Shown here one piece after another: positions 10,435-20,647 of a stretch of 64,000 bases of DNA. A model generated the notes under the pieces. The model was given only the letters and a program-made list of their open reading frames with translations, made no database searches and was not told the origin of the DNA. The translations under genes were made by a program, and so were the position numbers. Numbering within the stretch: the first letter of the stretch is position 1; each line of letters begins with the position of its first letter. Source of the DNA: Ascarosepion bandense (lineage: Eukaryota; Mollusca; Cephalopoda; Sepiida; Sepiidae); the NCBI GenBank assembly GCA_037127315.1, contig JBBBDQ010001186.1, forward strand, positions 869,501 to 933,500. Direction: 5' to 3'.

Positions 10435-11365
10435 AGGGGGGAGGGTTGAGTTTTACAGAAATATGTCGGGCTTCAATACATTATAAAGTCGTTCAAAGAA
10501 AAATATGTTTTTTTGATAATCTGAAAATTAGGAAAAGTTAATGAGTACCTTTTTATCACTTGAAAGAATGAATCCATAATTGCGTTAATTAAAGTTTTAC
10601 ATTTAAATGAGCAGTCTAAGTTTTAACTTAATACTTATAATGTGTGTGTACAAGGACTCAAAGGAACCATGTTTTCTTGGTCTTCAAGAAAAATTGAAAT
10701 CATTAAATACATAAATAGCAACAGGTTTTTAAACCAAAGGCATGAAACCACGGTAAACCGCAAACACATTAAAGAACTAATCTTACAATCCTGCTAAAAA
10801 ATACTAAAAAAGCCAAAGTTAGCACCCCTTACAGACGATAAACCTTTATAATATCAACAACACTCTTAGATCAAATTTTACCTATTCCATAACACCAACT
10901 GTGATCTATTTTAAAGTTTTACAAAAAGTGATTTCCTAAATTTAAAATTAAGGTTAAATTCACAAAATTAGATTAATTATAAAAACTGAGTTTAAATTAA
11001 AAAAAAATAGTGTATAGTTGTACAATTAAATAAGAAAGCTAGGTCCAAAAAATGATTACTACTATCCACACCTCATCCCATCTAACACTATTCTTCTCCA
11101 ACCTTACACGTCTTTACTCTCCCCTTCACTAAACCTAAAGGAAAAAATCCAGCCACTATGCCATAAAAAGCTATACAATATCTTAATGTTAAATCTGTCT
11201 ACAAAATTACAGACAAGTTCATTAATCAACTCTATCACCCACAAACTCCCTCTTTTCAAAATTCCAACAGACAATTTACAAGAATTATCCCCTTATCACT
11301 AACCCCACCAACATCCTAAACACAATTCACTAAATATAAGAAAAGAGACTTTCCATTCCTTTCTA
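10435..11365. other. No gene; C-rich, G-poor section at 11050-11340
   Basis: AT-rich DNA. From about 11050 to 11340 the plus strand is markedly C-rich and G-poor (CACCTCATCCCATC, CCCTTCACTAAACC), a strand asymmetry that stops at the hammerhead-like motif. Confidence 0.5.
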
Positions 11366-11426
11366 CAGCACCTGAGGAAACATTGTCATTTCAATGTTGA
11401 AACAAAATGTACACTTTGTAGTGGAT
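11366..11426 (+). ncRNA. Hammerhead-ribozyme-like core, candidate 2
   Basis: CTGAGGA (11372-11378), perfect 7-bp stem II AACATTG/CAATGTT with loop TCATTT, GAAA (11399-11402), stem III ACAAA/TTTGT (11402-11406 with 11415-11419), cleavage-type residue A11420, and a 3-bp stem I CAC/GTG. All core residues of the CUGANGA...GAAA...UH consensus are present. Length and layout fit a minimal type I hammerhead; activity is untested. Confidence 0.5.
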
Positions 11427-11790
11427 AAAAATTTGTACATGTTTTAAACTATAATTTATAATAAATATTTACAGCTCTATATTATGTATTGAGCACTATT
11501 TTAAATTAATGTTTTGAACATTGTAAACTTTTCTTCGCTCCTTATTCACTCAGATATATGGTTAGGTCTTGAAGGCTGTCACAATGCATTTATTAAAATA
11601 AAGGAAGGTAAACAAGTATTGGGTATTACCTATTTATTATACATTAATATTTCAAGATCAAAATCTCATCTTCAGAATGGCAGAGAAGCGTGTGTCTGTC
11701 CAACTGAGTACGTGATTTTCAAGGAATGGCCATTCCTTGCTGCTGCTGGTGCTGCTGTCATTAATTTTATTGTGTGTTTGTGTGTGTAAG

Positions 11791-11885
11791 TGTGTTAGAG
11801 CATGTGTGTGTGTGTGTGTGTTTATGGTATATGTGTGATTTACAGTTGGGACCTTTTTCTGGTCTGATGATATGCAAAACTTTAC

Positions 11886-11919
<34 letters not shown>

Positions 11920-11925
11920 GTCATC
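11791..11925. repeat. (TG)n and (TA)n microsatellites
   Basis: A GTGTGT-rich run at 11773-11822 and a TA run at 11886-11919. The latter abuts the 3' end of the next SINE-B copy. Confidence 0.9.
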
Positions 11926-12109
11926 TGCAGACAGATCTGTTTTACTGTATCATAGCTCATCTGATTGCTTCTAGCTAGGATTGAAGCCTGACCAAACTAA
12001 CATCAGTCTATCTCTGAGCTATAGGCTTTAGCATGTTATATACAATGTAAACACATGTCAGTAGCCAAGCATGTTCAAATTCATTAATGAATGATCAATG
12101 CATAAATGC

Positions 12110-12113
<4 letters not shown>
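11917..12113 (-). repeat. SINE-B copy
   Basis: Starts AGTCATCTGCAGACAGATC beside (TA)n. It carries the tRNA-like middle with deletions and ends at a second (TA)n at 12114-12140. Confidence 0.7.
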
Positions 12114-12148
<35 letters not shown>

Positions 12149-12677
12149 ATATATATATAAAATAACTCTGTTCATACTACACTGAACACTGTTTTATTAA
12201 CACCTGAATAATAATATTATCCATGTGTGTACCCTCATATAAATAGTTATCAATTCATGTAATTATATATATTAGTTTATATAAAATTGGTCATAATTAA
12301 ATTAGACCAATAGCCAGTTGTATTAAAAAATGCTCAATACATTTATACTGTAGAGCTTTGGAATATTCTTCATTTGGAAATGAATTATTTCCGCAGTCTA
12401 GGTTTCAAACTTTTGGTATCTTCAGGCAATTTATGATAATTGATTTTCCAATGTTTTTCAAATGTACAACATGGATTTTTACAAACATGCTACTGGGATT
12501 TTTAAAAAACCCAAAATTTTCAAAATTAGGGAGGATTTAAGGATCTTAAAACACTTCCATCCAGTTTTGTATGATCCTAATATATATCTATAGTTATGAT
12601 TACATTTGGACATTATTTCTGATCTTTCATTCAGTAATAGTCTTTTCTTGTTCAAGAAACAACATAATGGCTAAATT

Positions 12678-12678
<1 letters not shown>

Positions 12679-12717
<39 letters not shown>
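12679..12717. repeat. (TA)n microsatellite
   Basis: Pure TA run that generates the spurious YIYIYI frames on both strands. Confidence 0.95.
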
Positions 12718-12720
<3 letters not shown>

Positions 12721-12799
12721 CCAGGTGAAGAAGACCCAAGGTGGTTTACTATATTAAGTACCCTGGCATTTATTTTATTATAAACAGTGCTCAATATAA

Positions 12800-13015
12800 T
12801 GAATATTATAGAACTTAATATAATCATATAATTATGAATTATACAATGCAACACAGAAATTTCTATGTTTCGAGATAGATTCTCGTCATCAGGCAATGTT
12901 CGATGTTGGTTGTGAAAATGATTTACATTTAAAAAAAAATTTTTTAAATGTAAATCATTTTCACAACCAACATAGAAATTTGCATGTTGCAATGTACAAT
13001 TAATTCATAATTATA
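12800..13015. repeat. Inverted repeat with perfect 34-bp inner arms
   Basis: ATGTTGGTTGTGAAAATG... (12903 onward) is perfectly complementary to the segment ending ...CATTTTCACAACCAACAT near 12975, meeting at A8/T6 runs. Outer arms also match (CAATGCAACACAGAAATTTC versus GAAATTTGCATGTTGCAATG). The left arm holds an extra 36-bp segment that contains a hammerhead-like core and is absent from the right arm. Confidence 0.85.
12835..12902 (-). ncRNA. Hammerhead-ribozyme-like core, candidate 3
   Basis: Minus strand: stem I strand AACATTGC, CTGATGA (12892-12886), a GAGA/TCTC hairpin, GAAAC (12871-12867), stem III CATAGAAA/TTTCTGTG, T then GCATTGT, which pairs with AACATTGC (six of seven pairs). One C is unpaired between CTGATGA and stem II, so the core is slightly off consensus. 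Confidence 0.45.
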
Positions 13016-13024
13016 TATATATAT

Positions 13025-13435
13025 ATATATATTTCTAGTTGCTGTGACAACTGCAACGGTTCTTCTAGTAGATATCTAAATATTCTTGACAAAATCCATC
13101 AATCTGCAATGTCATCAGTCCAGATATAGTTTCAATCACTCAATGATTTTTTACAAATTATTTTATAATAATTGTTCTGATGAACTTTCCATTATAGTAC
13201 CTAGACTTTATTAATCTAAGTGCAGTACTAGATTGGCAACAAGGTCTCATTTTCCAGTTGAAATATCTAGATGAAACTGAAAGTTCTCTGCTAAAAATTT
13301 TTTCTTTCACACTTCTCTACTGCGAAACTCTTTTCCAGCTTCTTGCTTTCCTGTAAACTACGATCTTTAAAAATTTAGATGCAATTTATATTCTCATCTT
13401 CTCTCTTCTTGAATCATGAACTTTTAATGTCTTCT
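13025..13435 (+). mobile_element. LINE-1x C-terminal fragment, old
   Basis: Degenerate matches: 'ILDKIHQSAMSSVQI', the DELS..VPP..F equivalent, 'LDWQQGLIFQLKYLDET', a 'LWNSF.LLAF.' region and the family UTR. No tail is visible; it ends near the 387-bp TIR element. Confidence 0.5.
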
Positions 13436-13460
13436 TTCTCCTCAACATGAAAATATCTTA

Positions 13461-13847
13461 CACTACCGGCCATAATTATTAGGCCACCCCATTTTTTAAA
13501 AAAAATGATGTATTTCATACTATTTTTAGTATTTATTGCCAAGTGGATAATTCTAAATGCAAATAGAATGGTTCTTTTGTTATTATTAATTTGCAAAATT
13601 TTACAAGGCAGCCAGGAAGCCTTTGCTTTGGCCAGCCAATAAGAAGAAGAGACTAGCATAGGGAAGAGAGCACAAAAACTGGACACCAAAACAGTTAATT
13701 TGATGCACATGTTATTGTGCAGTTTTAACAAAGAATAATTCTATTTTCATTTAGAATTATCCACTTGACAATAAATACTAAAAATAGTATGAAAAACATC
13801 ATTTCTTTTAAAAAACCGGGTTGGCCTAATAATTATAGCTGGTAGTG
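13461..13847. mobile_element. 387-bp non-autonomous TIR element (MITE), copy 1
   Basis: The ends are CACTACCGGCCATAATTATT and its near-perfect inverse, with arms of about 110 bp and a non-coding centre. It is flanked by TA at 13459-13460 and 13848-13849, as expected for Tc1/mariner insertion. A second copy at 61164-61550 has exactly the same length, with the centre apparently in the opposite orientation. It encodes no transposase. Confidence 0.9.
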
Positions 13848-13861
13848 TACATGTTCATTCA

Positions 13862-14085
13862 ATGTAACCTCTTTCAACCGCAATGATGGCTTCAATACAA
13901 AGTTGCAATGGTTGACATACATGCATCCCAGGGTCTTTATTGATACTGGACATTACTCAGGTAATGGTGGCTTTTAAGGAATCAGTCTTATTGTGGGAAC
14001 ATTGATTAGTCTTCCATTCAACAATTTTCTGATATGAAATAGTCAGGATGATTCAAGTCTGACAACTTAGGTGGCCGCATGTTTG
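13862..14085 (-). pseudogene. Mariner-type transposase C-terminus (family M3)
   Basis: The minus strand reads RPPKLSDLNHPDYFISENC (third catalytic Asp region of a PP.SPDLNPLDY motif), then frame-shifted DSLKATI and VMSSINKDPGMHV...AIIAVERGYIE ending at a stop near 13866. Truncated upstream at about 14085. It differs from M1 and M2 below. The 387-bp element sits 15 bp past its stop. Confidence 0.55.
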
Positions 14086-14214
14086 TGATATGTCCTGTAA
14101 AGGGATATATATCTGATTCGAGGTAGCTAAGCAGTTTTGGCAAATGTAACCAGGTAGAACAATCTAGTAAGTAGACGTAATAGATGGTACTCATAGTATG
14201 TAGTATTCTGAGAC

Positions 14215-14330
14215 ATAGGTGTACTCAATAGATGTAGACCAATAGTCATAGACCTATAGTTGTAAACCTATAGTCGTAGACCTGTAGACCTCTAGCGGTA
14301 GATCTCTAGACCTATGGATGTTGACCTCTC
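14215..14330. repeat. Degenerate minisatellite
   Basis: Imperfect copies, about 12-14 bp each, of TAGACCTATAGTCG-like units. Confidence 0.65.
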
Positions 14331-14339
14331 TTTGTCCTC

Positions 14340-16250
14340 ACCTTTTTCTGTATTTATGGCTGACACCAGCCAATCACATTAGTGTGAGGGGGGAACCAAG
14401 ATGTATGCATATTCATTACATATTCATTACATCACATATCCAGAGCCAGCTCATTTAATTTAAATCTTTTAATAATACACTTCCAGCGAACATTGAATAA
14501 CAACCTTTTCTCACTAAAAATATTAGTCAGACTATTTACTGTTTCTTCAAAGAAAATTTCTCTTGGTTTTCTCGGTAGTACAAAATTACAATATTTTCAT
14601 GTTCTACTGGTATTAACATTCTCAACAAAAGAATTTTTCTCGTTTGCATTCTTCTTTATAAATTTGTATCTTCTAAAATAAGCCAAAAAGGTAATTCCAT
14701 AATCTGAATTATAACAATTCTTTCATATTTTAAAATATGTTTTATTTCTCTTTACACACAAAAAAAGGCACCAATGTGGTTCTAATTTAACGTTTTCATT
14801 GTAATTATTTGCGCTGCAGTAAAAAAGGTATTTTTTCTTACTCCGTATAAGTATTGATTCCTTGTCACCACTTTTATAACTCACCACTAACAGTAATAAT
14901 AATATGTCTCAACTAATTCCCACAGTACTCTAACGAACACTCAGTTTGGTGTGATATGGCCATGCAGATTAGTCACTATCTAATCTTAGACCACTGCATC
15001 TTTGTGAGAAGATACAGAGTCCTTCTGAAACACATACAACTTTCTACTGAATACAATCTCTCTCTCTCTCCAAGGCTTCACAACTGTTGTCTGCACTTCA
15101 GTTTAGCCAGCAGCATTCAACTGATGACCCTGTTCAAAGAAGTTGAGTGGCTTTCATTACTCACTACCCCTAAAAGCAGGAAATATAGGGTGCAAAACAT
15201 GAGAGACATCAGCAGGATCCACACATAACCACCTGTCATTTTTTCAGTTCATTTTTTATTCTGGTTGAAGTTAAAACATTTGTTCAGTAATCAGTATTCT
15301 CCTAGTAACATTATTTGTGTGTGCACGTGCCAATAAGTATTACTCTTTCTTTATCATTTATGACTTCTACCTAATGTACTCATGCACCACATTACAGATT
15401 ATTATCTTGAACACCTAGAAATCTCTGGCAAGGCGTTCTGAGACTCATATCAATAATGTTCCACACCTGTTGTATAAATGGTGACACTTTTTACATTTTT
15501 CTAAAAGTGTCACATCCACTTTCAACTTCATCTGAATTTTGTGCACAAATAGCCTAGCAACTTACAAGAAACATGAAATATTAACAGCACTTGGCTTTGC
15601 ATGTATTACAATAATTACAGTATGTTATTTCATCAAATTTATTAGCTAATCGTTGCTATTTATGCTCTGAAAAGATAAAAGAACACTAATTGATTATCAC
15701 ATAACAGCAGGTGCACAATCACATATCCTTAAATACCTTAAACACTTTGTATATACAGTTATATATATATATATATATTAACTTTCATATGAATTTAAAT
15801 TTGTGAATTTTATTATTTTTCCTATTGTTTTATTTATTGTGAAAATGATACAATATGCATATATTTGAATTAATTCAGATTCTATTGTTCCTAAAACTTC
15901 CAGTATAGAGCCAACAAAATCTTATCTACAATATTGACAGCATCAAGTTTTTGGTGATTACATATATGGTTGAATATCCTTGGAAAACTAACAGAACAAA
16001 AAATGAATTTTGTAAAGTTTATTCACAATTCTAATCCTGATGCACATATTTGAAAATTATAAAAATATACGAAATATTAATCAGAAGAACGTCATTGGTT
16101 AAATTAAGTAATATTTGTTTAAATAAATTCTTTCTGTCTGAATATACGTAAACGTATGTTCCCTAGTTAAATGCACCCATGCATTGGATGTACCCAGGTT
16201 TTGGTATGAAATATCTAAGAGGAAAAAATGGACACATCAAAATCTTAAAA
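14340..16250. other. No supported feature
   Basis: AT-rich. A TC run at 15058-15069 and a (TA) run at 15761-15778 are the only simple repeats. The frame at 14956-15228 has no recognisable family and no splice context I can defend. Confidence 0.5.
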
Positions 16251-16252
16251 AC

Positions 16253-16345
16253 TGATGTTTGTTCACTTCTAAGAGTCCTATAATCAATGAGTGCATTGGT
16301 TCCTGGTGAACCCCACTTTTTGTGGGTTTCATGTTTTTGGGGGTT
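16253..16345. repeat. Left copy of ~95-bp direct repeat flanking a LINE
   Basis: TTGTTCACTTCTAAGAGTCC... GTGCATTGGTTCCTGG... GAACCCCAC. It matches 17868-17970 in the same orientation with indels. Confidence 0.65.
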
Positions 16346-17865
16346 TTTTTATAATCATTTCTTCCCAAGCAAGGCAGTTTTACTGCCACTGGTGAACAGG
16401 GGGTTACAGAAGAGTGATGCACATATTTGAAAATTACAAAAATATACGAAATAAGAAACAAGTTATAGGGGGTGTCAGAGAATGGGTAACAGAAGGACGA
16501 GAACACTAATGTGAAGAGAGCTGATGAGAATAGAGTGGATGGGGAAAAGAACATGAGGGAAAGAATGTGAGTCAGAGAGATAAGAGATGGCAATTGACTT
16601 TACATTTAAATTCTTGGACAGTGTAGATGTCAGGGAATTAAGTATACAGAAGGGAATTCCACAGGTGGAAAGTGCAAGAAAAGAAGCTGTTAAACTAGAA
16701 GTTGCAGCTACATTTTATTGATTTCACTGTAAATGTGTGGGACCTAGTTGCTAGTTGAGTAATTCAAGTAAATTCATGCAGAGTGGGCAGAGGGTGAAGC
16801 TAAGCTTATCAGAGCAGAAGTCATGAAAGTATTTTAGAAGAGACAGAGAGAAGCCACATTATGTGGGTGAGAAAGTGATTGCAGGTGAATAGCAGAGGCA
16901 CCCAACCAGATGTCACAGCAGTATTCAATACACGGGGGGATTGTAGATTTATATTTTTGCAGGATGAATTCAGACAGGAGAAACTTCCTGGCCCGACACA
17001 GTGAACCGGATTTCTCAGCAGCAGGTTTAGCTCTGGATTCCATAGTCATTCTACTTGAGGTTTACTGAGAGAGGTGCAGTGTCTGCTTAGGAGGTGCAGT
17101 GTTTTTGTCTTCAGGGAGACTAGTCAGATCCATGCTGATGGGGAGTAGGAGCTATTGTTTATGGTGGTTAACAGATAGTAGCTTTGTTTTGGAAGCATTA
17201 AAATTTACAAACAATTTCTTACCCCAGTCCACCACAGATTGGAGATTCTTTTCAAGCTCAGCAACGAGGTTCCCTTTGTCAGCCTCAGCAGATTTCTGAT
17301 CAAGAGTAAATGGTGGTTTCATCATCGTAGATGCCTAATTGGGATCTGATTACATTGGGGAGATTGTTGATGAAGATGAGAAAAAGGATAGGACCTAGAA
17401 TAGAGCCTTGAAGGACACCCGAATTTTTATGATAGTATCAAGAGGCATGCCTGTTCAATACTACCTTCATGACGCGATTTGAAAGGAATGACTGGGTTAG
17501 ATCAAACAATCATCCAGTTATACTATAGCTTGTATAGAAGGCCAGCATGCCAGATTCTGTCAAATGCTTTGAAGATATCCAGGGTAACAGCTTGAGCTTT
17601 GCTGTTCTTATAGAGAGCCTGGTATATATACACAGTGATGGTCATTACCATATCAGCAGTAGACCTGGTGAAGTGGAAACCATACTGTTTATCAGAGAAG
17701 AGACTGTGGGCTATGAGATGCTGAACCACCTTGGGGTTGATAACGGCCTCAAACACTTTGCCAAAAATTGGTAGGAGGCTGATAAGGCAATAGTCAGAGG
17801 GGGCCAAGGATTCTCCAGAATTCTTAAATACAAATGTTTGTTTTATACATAATACTACTGAACTG
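16346..17865 (-). mobile_element. LINE-1x, longest copy (RT palm to 3' tail)
   Basis: On the minus strand the RT frame has GESLAPSDYCLISLLPIFGK, VFEAVINPKVVQHL, SLFSDKQYGFHFTRSTADM and LDIFKAFDRIWHAGLLYKL, which holds the first catalytic Asp (motif A). Downstream, frame-broken, come RARKFLLSEFILQKYKST, PCIEYCCDIWLGASAIHLQS and LPDDGYNLQEF-like ends, then the UTR and the tail CTTGGGAAGAAATGATT (16380-16346). Non-LTR RT of the jockey/CR1 type by motif style; the subfamily is not certain. It is 5'-truncated and interrupted by frameshifts. Confidence 0.8.
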
Positions 17866-17867
17866 AT

Positions 17868-17970
17868 ATCATATTTGTTCACTTCTAGGAGTCCCAGATT
17901 GAGATCTATGGTTGTGTGCATTGGTCGCTGGATGAACCCCACTTTTTTGTGGTCTTCATGATTTTTTTCT
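17868..17970. repeat. Right copy of ~95-bp direct repeat
   Basis: TTGTTCACTTCTAGGAGTCC...GTGCATTGGTCGCTGG...GAACCCCAC. The LINE fills almost exactly the gap between the two copies. Confidence 0.65.
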
Positions 17971-18249
17971 TACATGATACTGCTGTATTTGTTGCAATAT
18001 GATGTTTTGATGCATTTTTGTTTTTAAAATTCACACCCAATAAGCCAGCAAAAAAATTCGCTATGTCAAAAAATTCCAAGTGCTCTCCAAGTGGAACAAT
18101 AGTCAAAAATCTTTTTACACTGTTTACATTGTTTGAAGTGTTGTTTTCATCTTTACGGTCATGACATCATGACATTCGAGCTGTTGTACACTCCAGATTT
18201 CTACAGGTGAGATATGTTGTGATTTCAAACCAAACAATTTGTTTTTTGT

Positions 18250-18664
18250 CTATATTTCTGAGATCAGGAAATATTTACAGTATTTACATTATTCAGACTA
18301 TTGTTCTCATCTTTGTTGCCATTTGTACAACATTTAATAATAGATCATTCTATTTGTTTATATTTCTGAGATGAGGTAATATTTGCAGTATTTACATTAT
18401 TCGGACTATTGTTCTTATCTTTGTTGCCATTCATACGATGTTTAATAATATATCATCCTATTTGTCTCTATTTCTGAGATGAGGTGGTATTTACAGTATT
18501 TACATTATTCAGACTATTGTTATCATCTTTGTTGCCATTTGTACGACATTTAATAATAGATCATTCTATTTGTCTATATCTCTGAGATGAGGTAATATTT
18601 ACAGTATTTACATTATTCGGACTATTGTTATCATCTTTGTTGCTATTTGTATGATGTTTTGGCC
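18250..18664. repeat. 108-bp tandem repeat, about 3.8 copies
   Basis: TTCTGAGAT marks recur at 18256, 18364, 18472 and (as CTCTGAGAT) 18580, a constant 108-bp step. Each unit contains TTTACATTATTC(A/G)GACTATTG and CATCTTTGTTGCCATT. The reverse complement of the same block appears at 18975-19065. Confidence 0.9.
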
Positions 18665-18754
18665 TTTGTATGCTCCAGCCTTCTTCAGGTGCTAGGAATT
18701 TCTAACCAAACACTTTATTACAATCACTGTTTTATATCATTCTCATCCTTAAAG

Positions 18755-18850
18755 ACACATGGACCAGTGGATAGAGACATTGGTTAGTTCCTGTGACTTG
18801 ACCCAAAGAGTTGTGAGTTCAATACCAGGCTACAGCAGTGGTGAACAAGT
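18755..18850 (+). repeat. SINE-D, tRNA-derived head
   Basis: ACCAGTGGATAGAGACATTG (box A side) and GTTGTGAGTTCAATACC (box B), ending GGCTACAGC. The second copy is at 19085-19165. Confidence 0.6.
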
Positions 18851-18959
18851 AACTTGCAGGGTTAGAGGGAGATAATTGATGATTTCCAATCAAAGCATTA
18901 ATAAGCAATGGAATGAGATTGATATACCCCAGTGATTGTAATAAAGGGTTGGGTTCCAA

Positions 18960-19080
18960 ATTCCTAGCAACTGAAGAAGGCCAGAGCGTATAATGGCCGA
19001 AACATCGTACAAATGGCAACAAAGATGAAGACAATAGTCCAAATAATGTAAATACTGCAAACACCTTGTTAGTACCCCAA
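18960..19080 (+). ncRNA. Hammerhead-like core 4 plus inverted 108-bp unit
   Basis: CTGAAGA (18971-18977), A, GGCCA/TGGCC stem II (18979-18983 with 18994-18998), GAAAC (18999-19003), then ACATC...GATG as a possible stem III with a non-canonical A at the U16.1 position. The following sequence is the reverse complement of the 108-bp tandem unit. Degenerate versions of the core occur (minus strand) near 18660-18695 and 18165-18200. Confidence 0.4.
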
Positions 19081-19084
19081 GGAC

Positions 19085-19165
19085 ATATGGTATAGTGGAT
19101 AAAAGTGTTGACTGAAGTACTCCAGTGATTTGACTGAAAGTGGTTTGAGTTCAATACCTGGCTAC
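19085..19165 (+). repeat. SINE-D copy 2
   Basis: GGTATAGTGGATAAAAGTG (box A side) and GGTTTGAGTTCAATACC (box B) then TGGCTACAGC. Confidence 0.6.
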
Positions 19166-19311
19166 AGCAAAGCTGGACAAAAACTTAAAAAGAGAAATAA
19201 CTGAAGCTGAAATATCTAGATAAGGCATGTTTCATGGAACTAGAACAATCAACTCTGTGGATGAAAAAAAAGTGTTCAGCTTGTAATTCCAATGTTTATC
19301 AACTGAAGAAT

Positions 19312-19618
19312 CAGTCAGTTAAGTGCCATACATGAAACACGCTTGGGCGATCATGTCTCAAAAGAGACACAACTGACTGGGCAGAAGATTATCCTGCAGT
19401 AGGTTGCCATTGCTTTCTGTGGTAGACTGGCTGCCAGCCAAGGCTATAGAACCCAATCTGTCCTGTTATTTAACCCATAACTGGAAGGGAAGAGATGGAT
19501 TAATACCTTTCCCAAAGGTATTTGCGTGTAAGTGAATGCAATGAATTCAAATGGAATTTGAACTCGGCTCCCAGATTTCTCGTTCCGAGCCAATATCCAC
19601 TGCACCACAACGCACATC
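19312..19618 (-). repeat. SINE-A full-length copy
   Basis: On the minus strand the head GTGCGTTGTGGTGCAGTGG carries a tRNA-like box A, and GCCGAGTTCAAATTCC a box B. The body contains CAGATTGGGTTCTATAG and ends GGCACTTAACTGAC-TGACT without a poly-A tail. Octopus tRNA-derived SINEs are established; I have not matched this to a named one. About fourteen copies lie in this window. Confidence 0.9.
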
Positions 19619-19659
19619 CGTAACTGAAGAATAGCAGAACATAAAATGGCTGAAATGTT

Positions 19660-20130
19660 AGTAATATTTTTTTTATAATTGTTTCACTCCGAAGCAGGGT
19701 AGTACTGCCACTCGTGTGCAGTGGGCTACATGAGAGGAGTGCAAAAAGAAAGAACAGGTTACAGGGAGTGTTGAAGAATGGATAAGAGAATGATGGGAAT
19801 ACTGCTGTGACGAGAGTTACATGAGACAAGAGAAAAAAAGGGAGAAAACAAGATACAGTGGGTGTCAGGGAAAGGATAAAAGATGGATGGGAGTCAAGGA
19901 GATAAAAGATGGTAACAGACATTGTATTTATACTATTGAAGATTGTAGCTATCAGGGAAGCAATTATACAGAAGGGAGTTCTACAAGCAAGAAATGCAAG
20001 AAAAGAAGCTGATTGAGTAGAAGTAGAGACTACATTTGATTGTTTTGACTGTAAAAGGGTAGGTCCGAGTTGACAATCTAGTAGTATATGGTAGTAAAGG
20101 TGAGGACAGTAGCAAATATAATGTAAATCC
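19660..20130 (-). mobile_element. LINE-1x 3' fragment
   Basis: Begins with poly-T and the inverted tail CACTCCGAAGCAGGG. Then come UTR and coding-end equivalents, ending GTTGACAATCTAG and a short non-LINE extension shared with 20995-21020 (GTAAAGGTGAGGACAG). The segment from 19911 on is duplicated at 20815-21020. Confidence 0.75.
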
Positions 20131-20136
20131 ACTTTC

Positions 20137-20647
20137 CCATCGTTGAAATGTGGCCTCCCTCTGTCTCTTCTATAAATATTTTCATGCTTCTGCTCGGATG
20201 AGCTTAAGTCACTGATGCCTCCTCAACAGGTGTTTACCCGTGCAACCAGACTGGCAACTGGGTCCCACCCATTCACAGTCAGGTTAGCCAAATGCAGACG
20301 ACAATTCTACTCCTGCAGCTTCCTCTCTCGCACTTCCCGCCTGTGGAACTCACTCCCGTATTCTTGCTTTCCTGACGGCTACAACCTCCAGAAATTTAAA
20401 TGCAAAGTTAATACTCATCTACTAACCACTGGCCTCTAGCTCTCTCCCCTCCCCTGTATAACCTTCCCTTTCTCTCCACCTATGTATCTGTCATCGCACC
20501 TTCTTTCTCAGCTTTCTATTGTTCCTTTCTAACTAGCTTGTACTCCTCACTCTTTTCTAATTAATCTTTTTACATTTATGTAACCCCCTGCACATCAGTG
20601 GAAATTTCCGCCTTGCTCGGGGTGAAATGATTAAAAAAAAATTTTAA
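20137..20647 (+). mobile_element. LINE-1x 3' fragment, relatively intact
   Basis: Frames read the KYFHA..SSDELKSL region, then an open PPQQVFTRATRLATGSHPFT, LAKCRRQFYSCSFLSRTSRL, WNSLPYSCFPDGYNLQKF and KCKVN. The UTR and the tail GCCTTGCTCGGGGTGAAATG-ATTA8 follow. The least decayed C-terminus of the family here. It interrupts an older tandem duplication. Confidence 0.85.

Noticed and set aside
14085..14520. A further solo LTR (CCAAT near 14371)
   Set aside because: No TG...CA boundaries with matching 5-bp duplications could be found.
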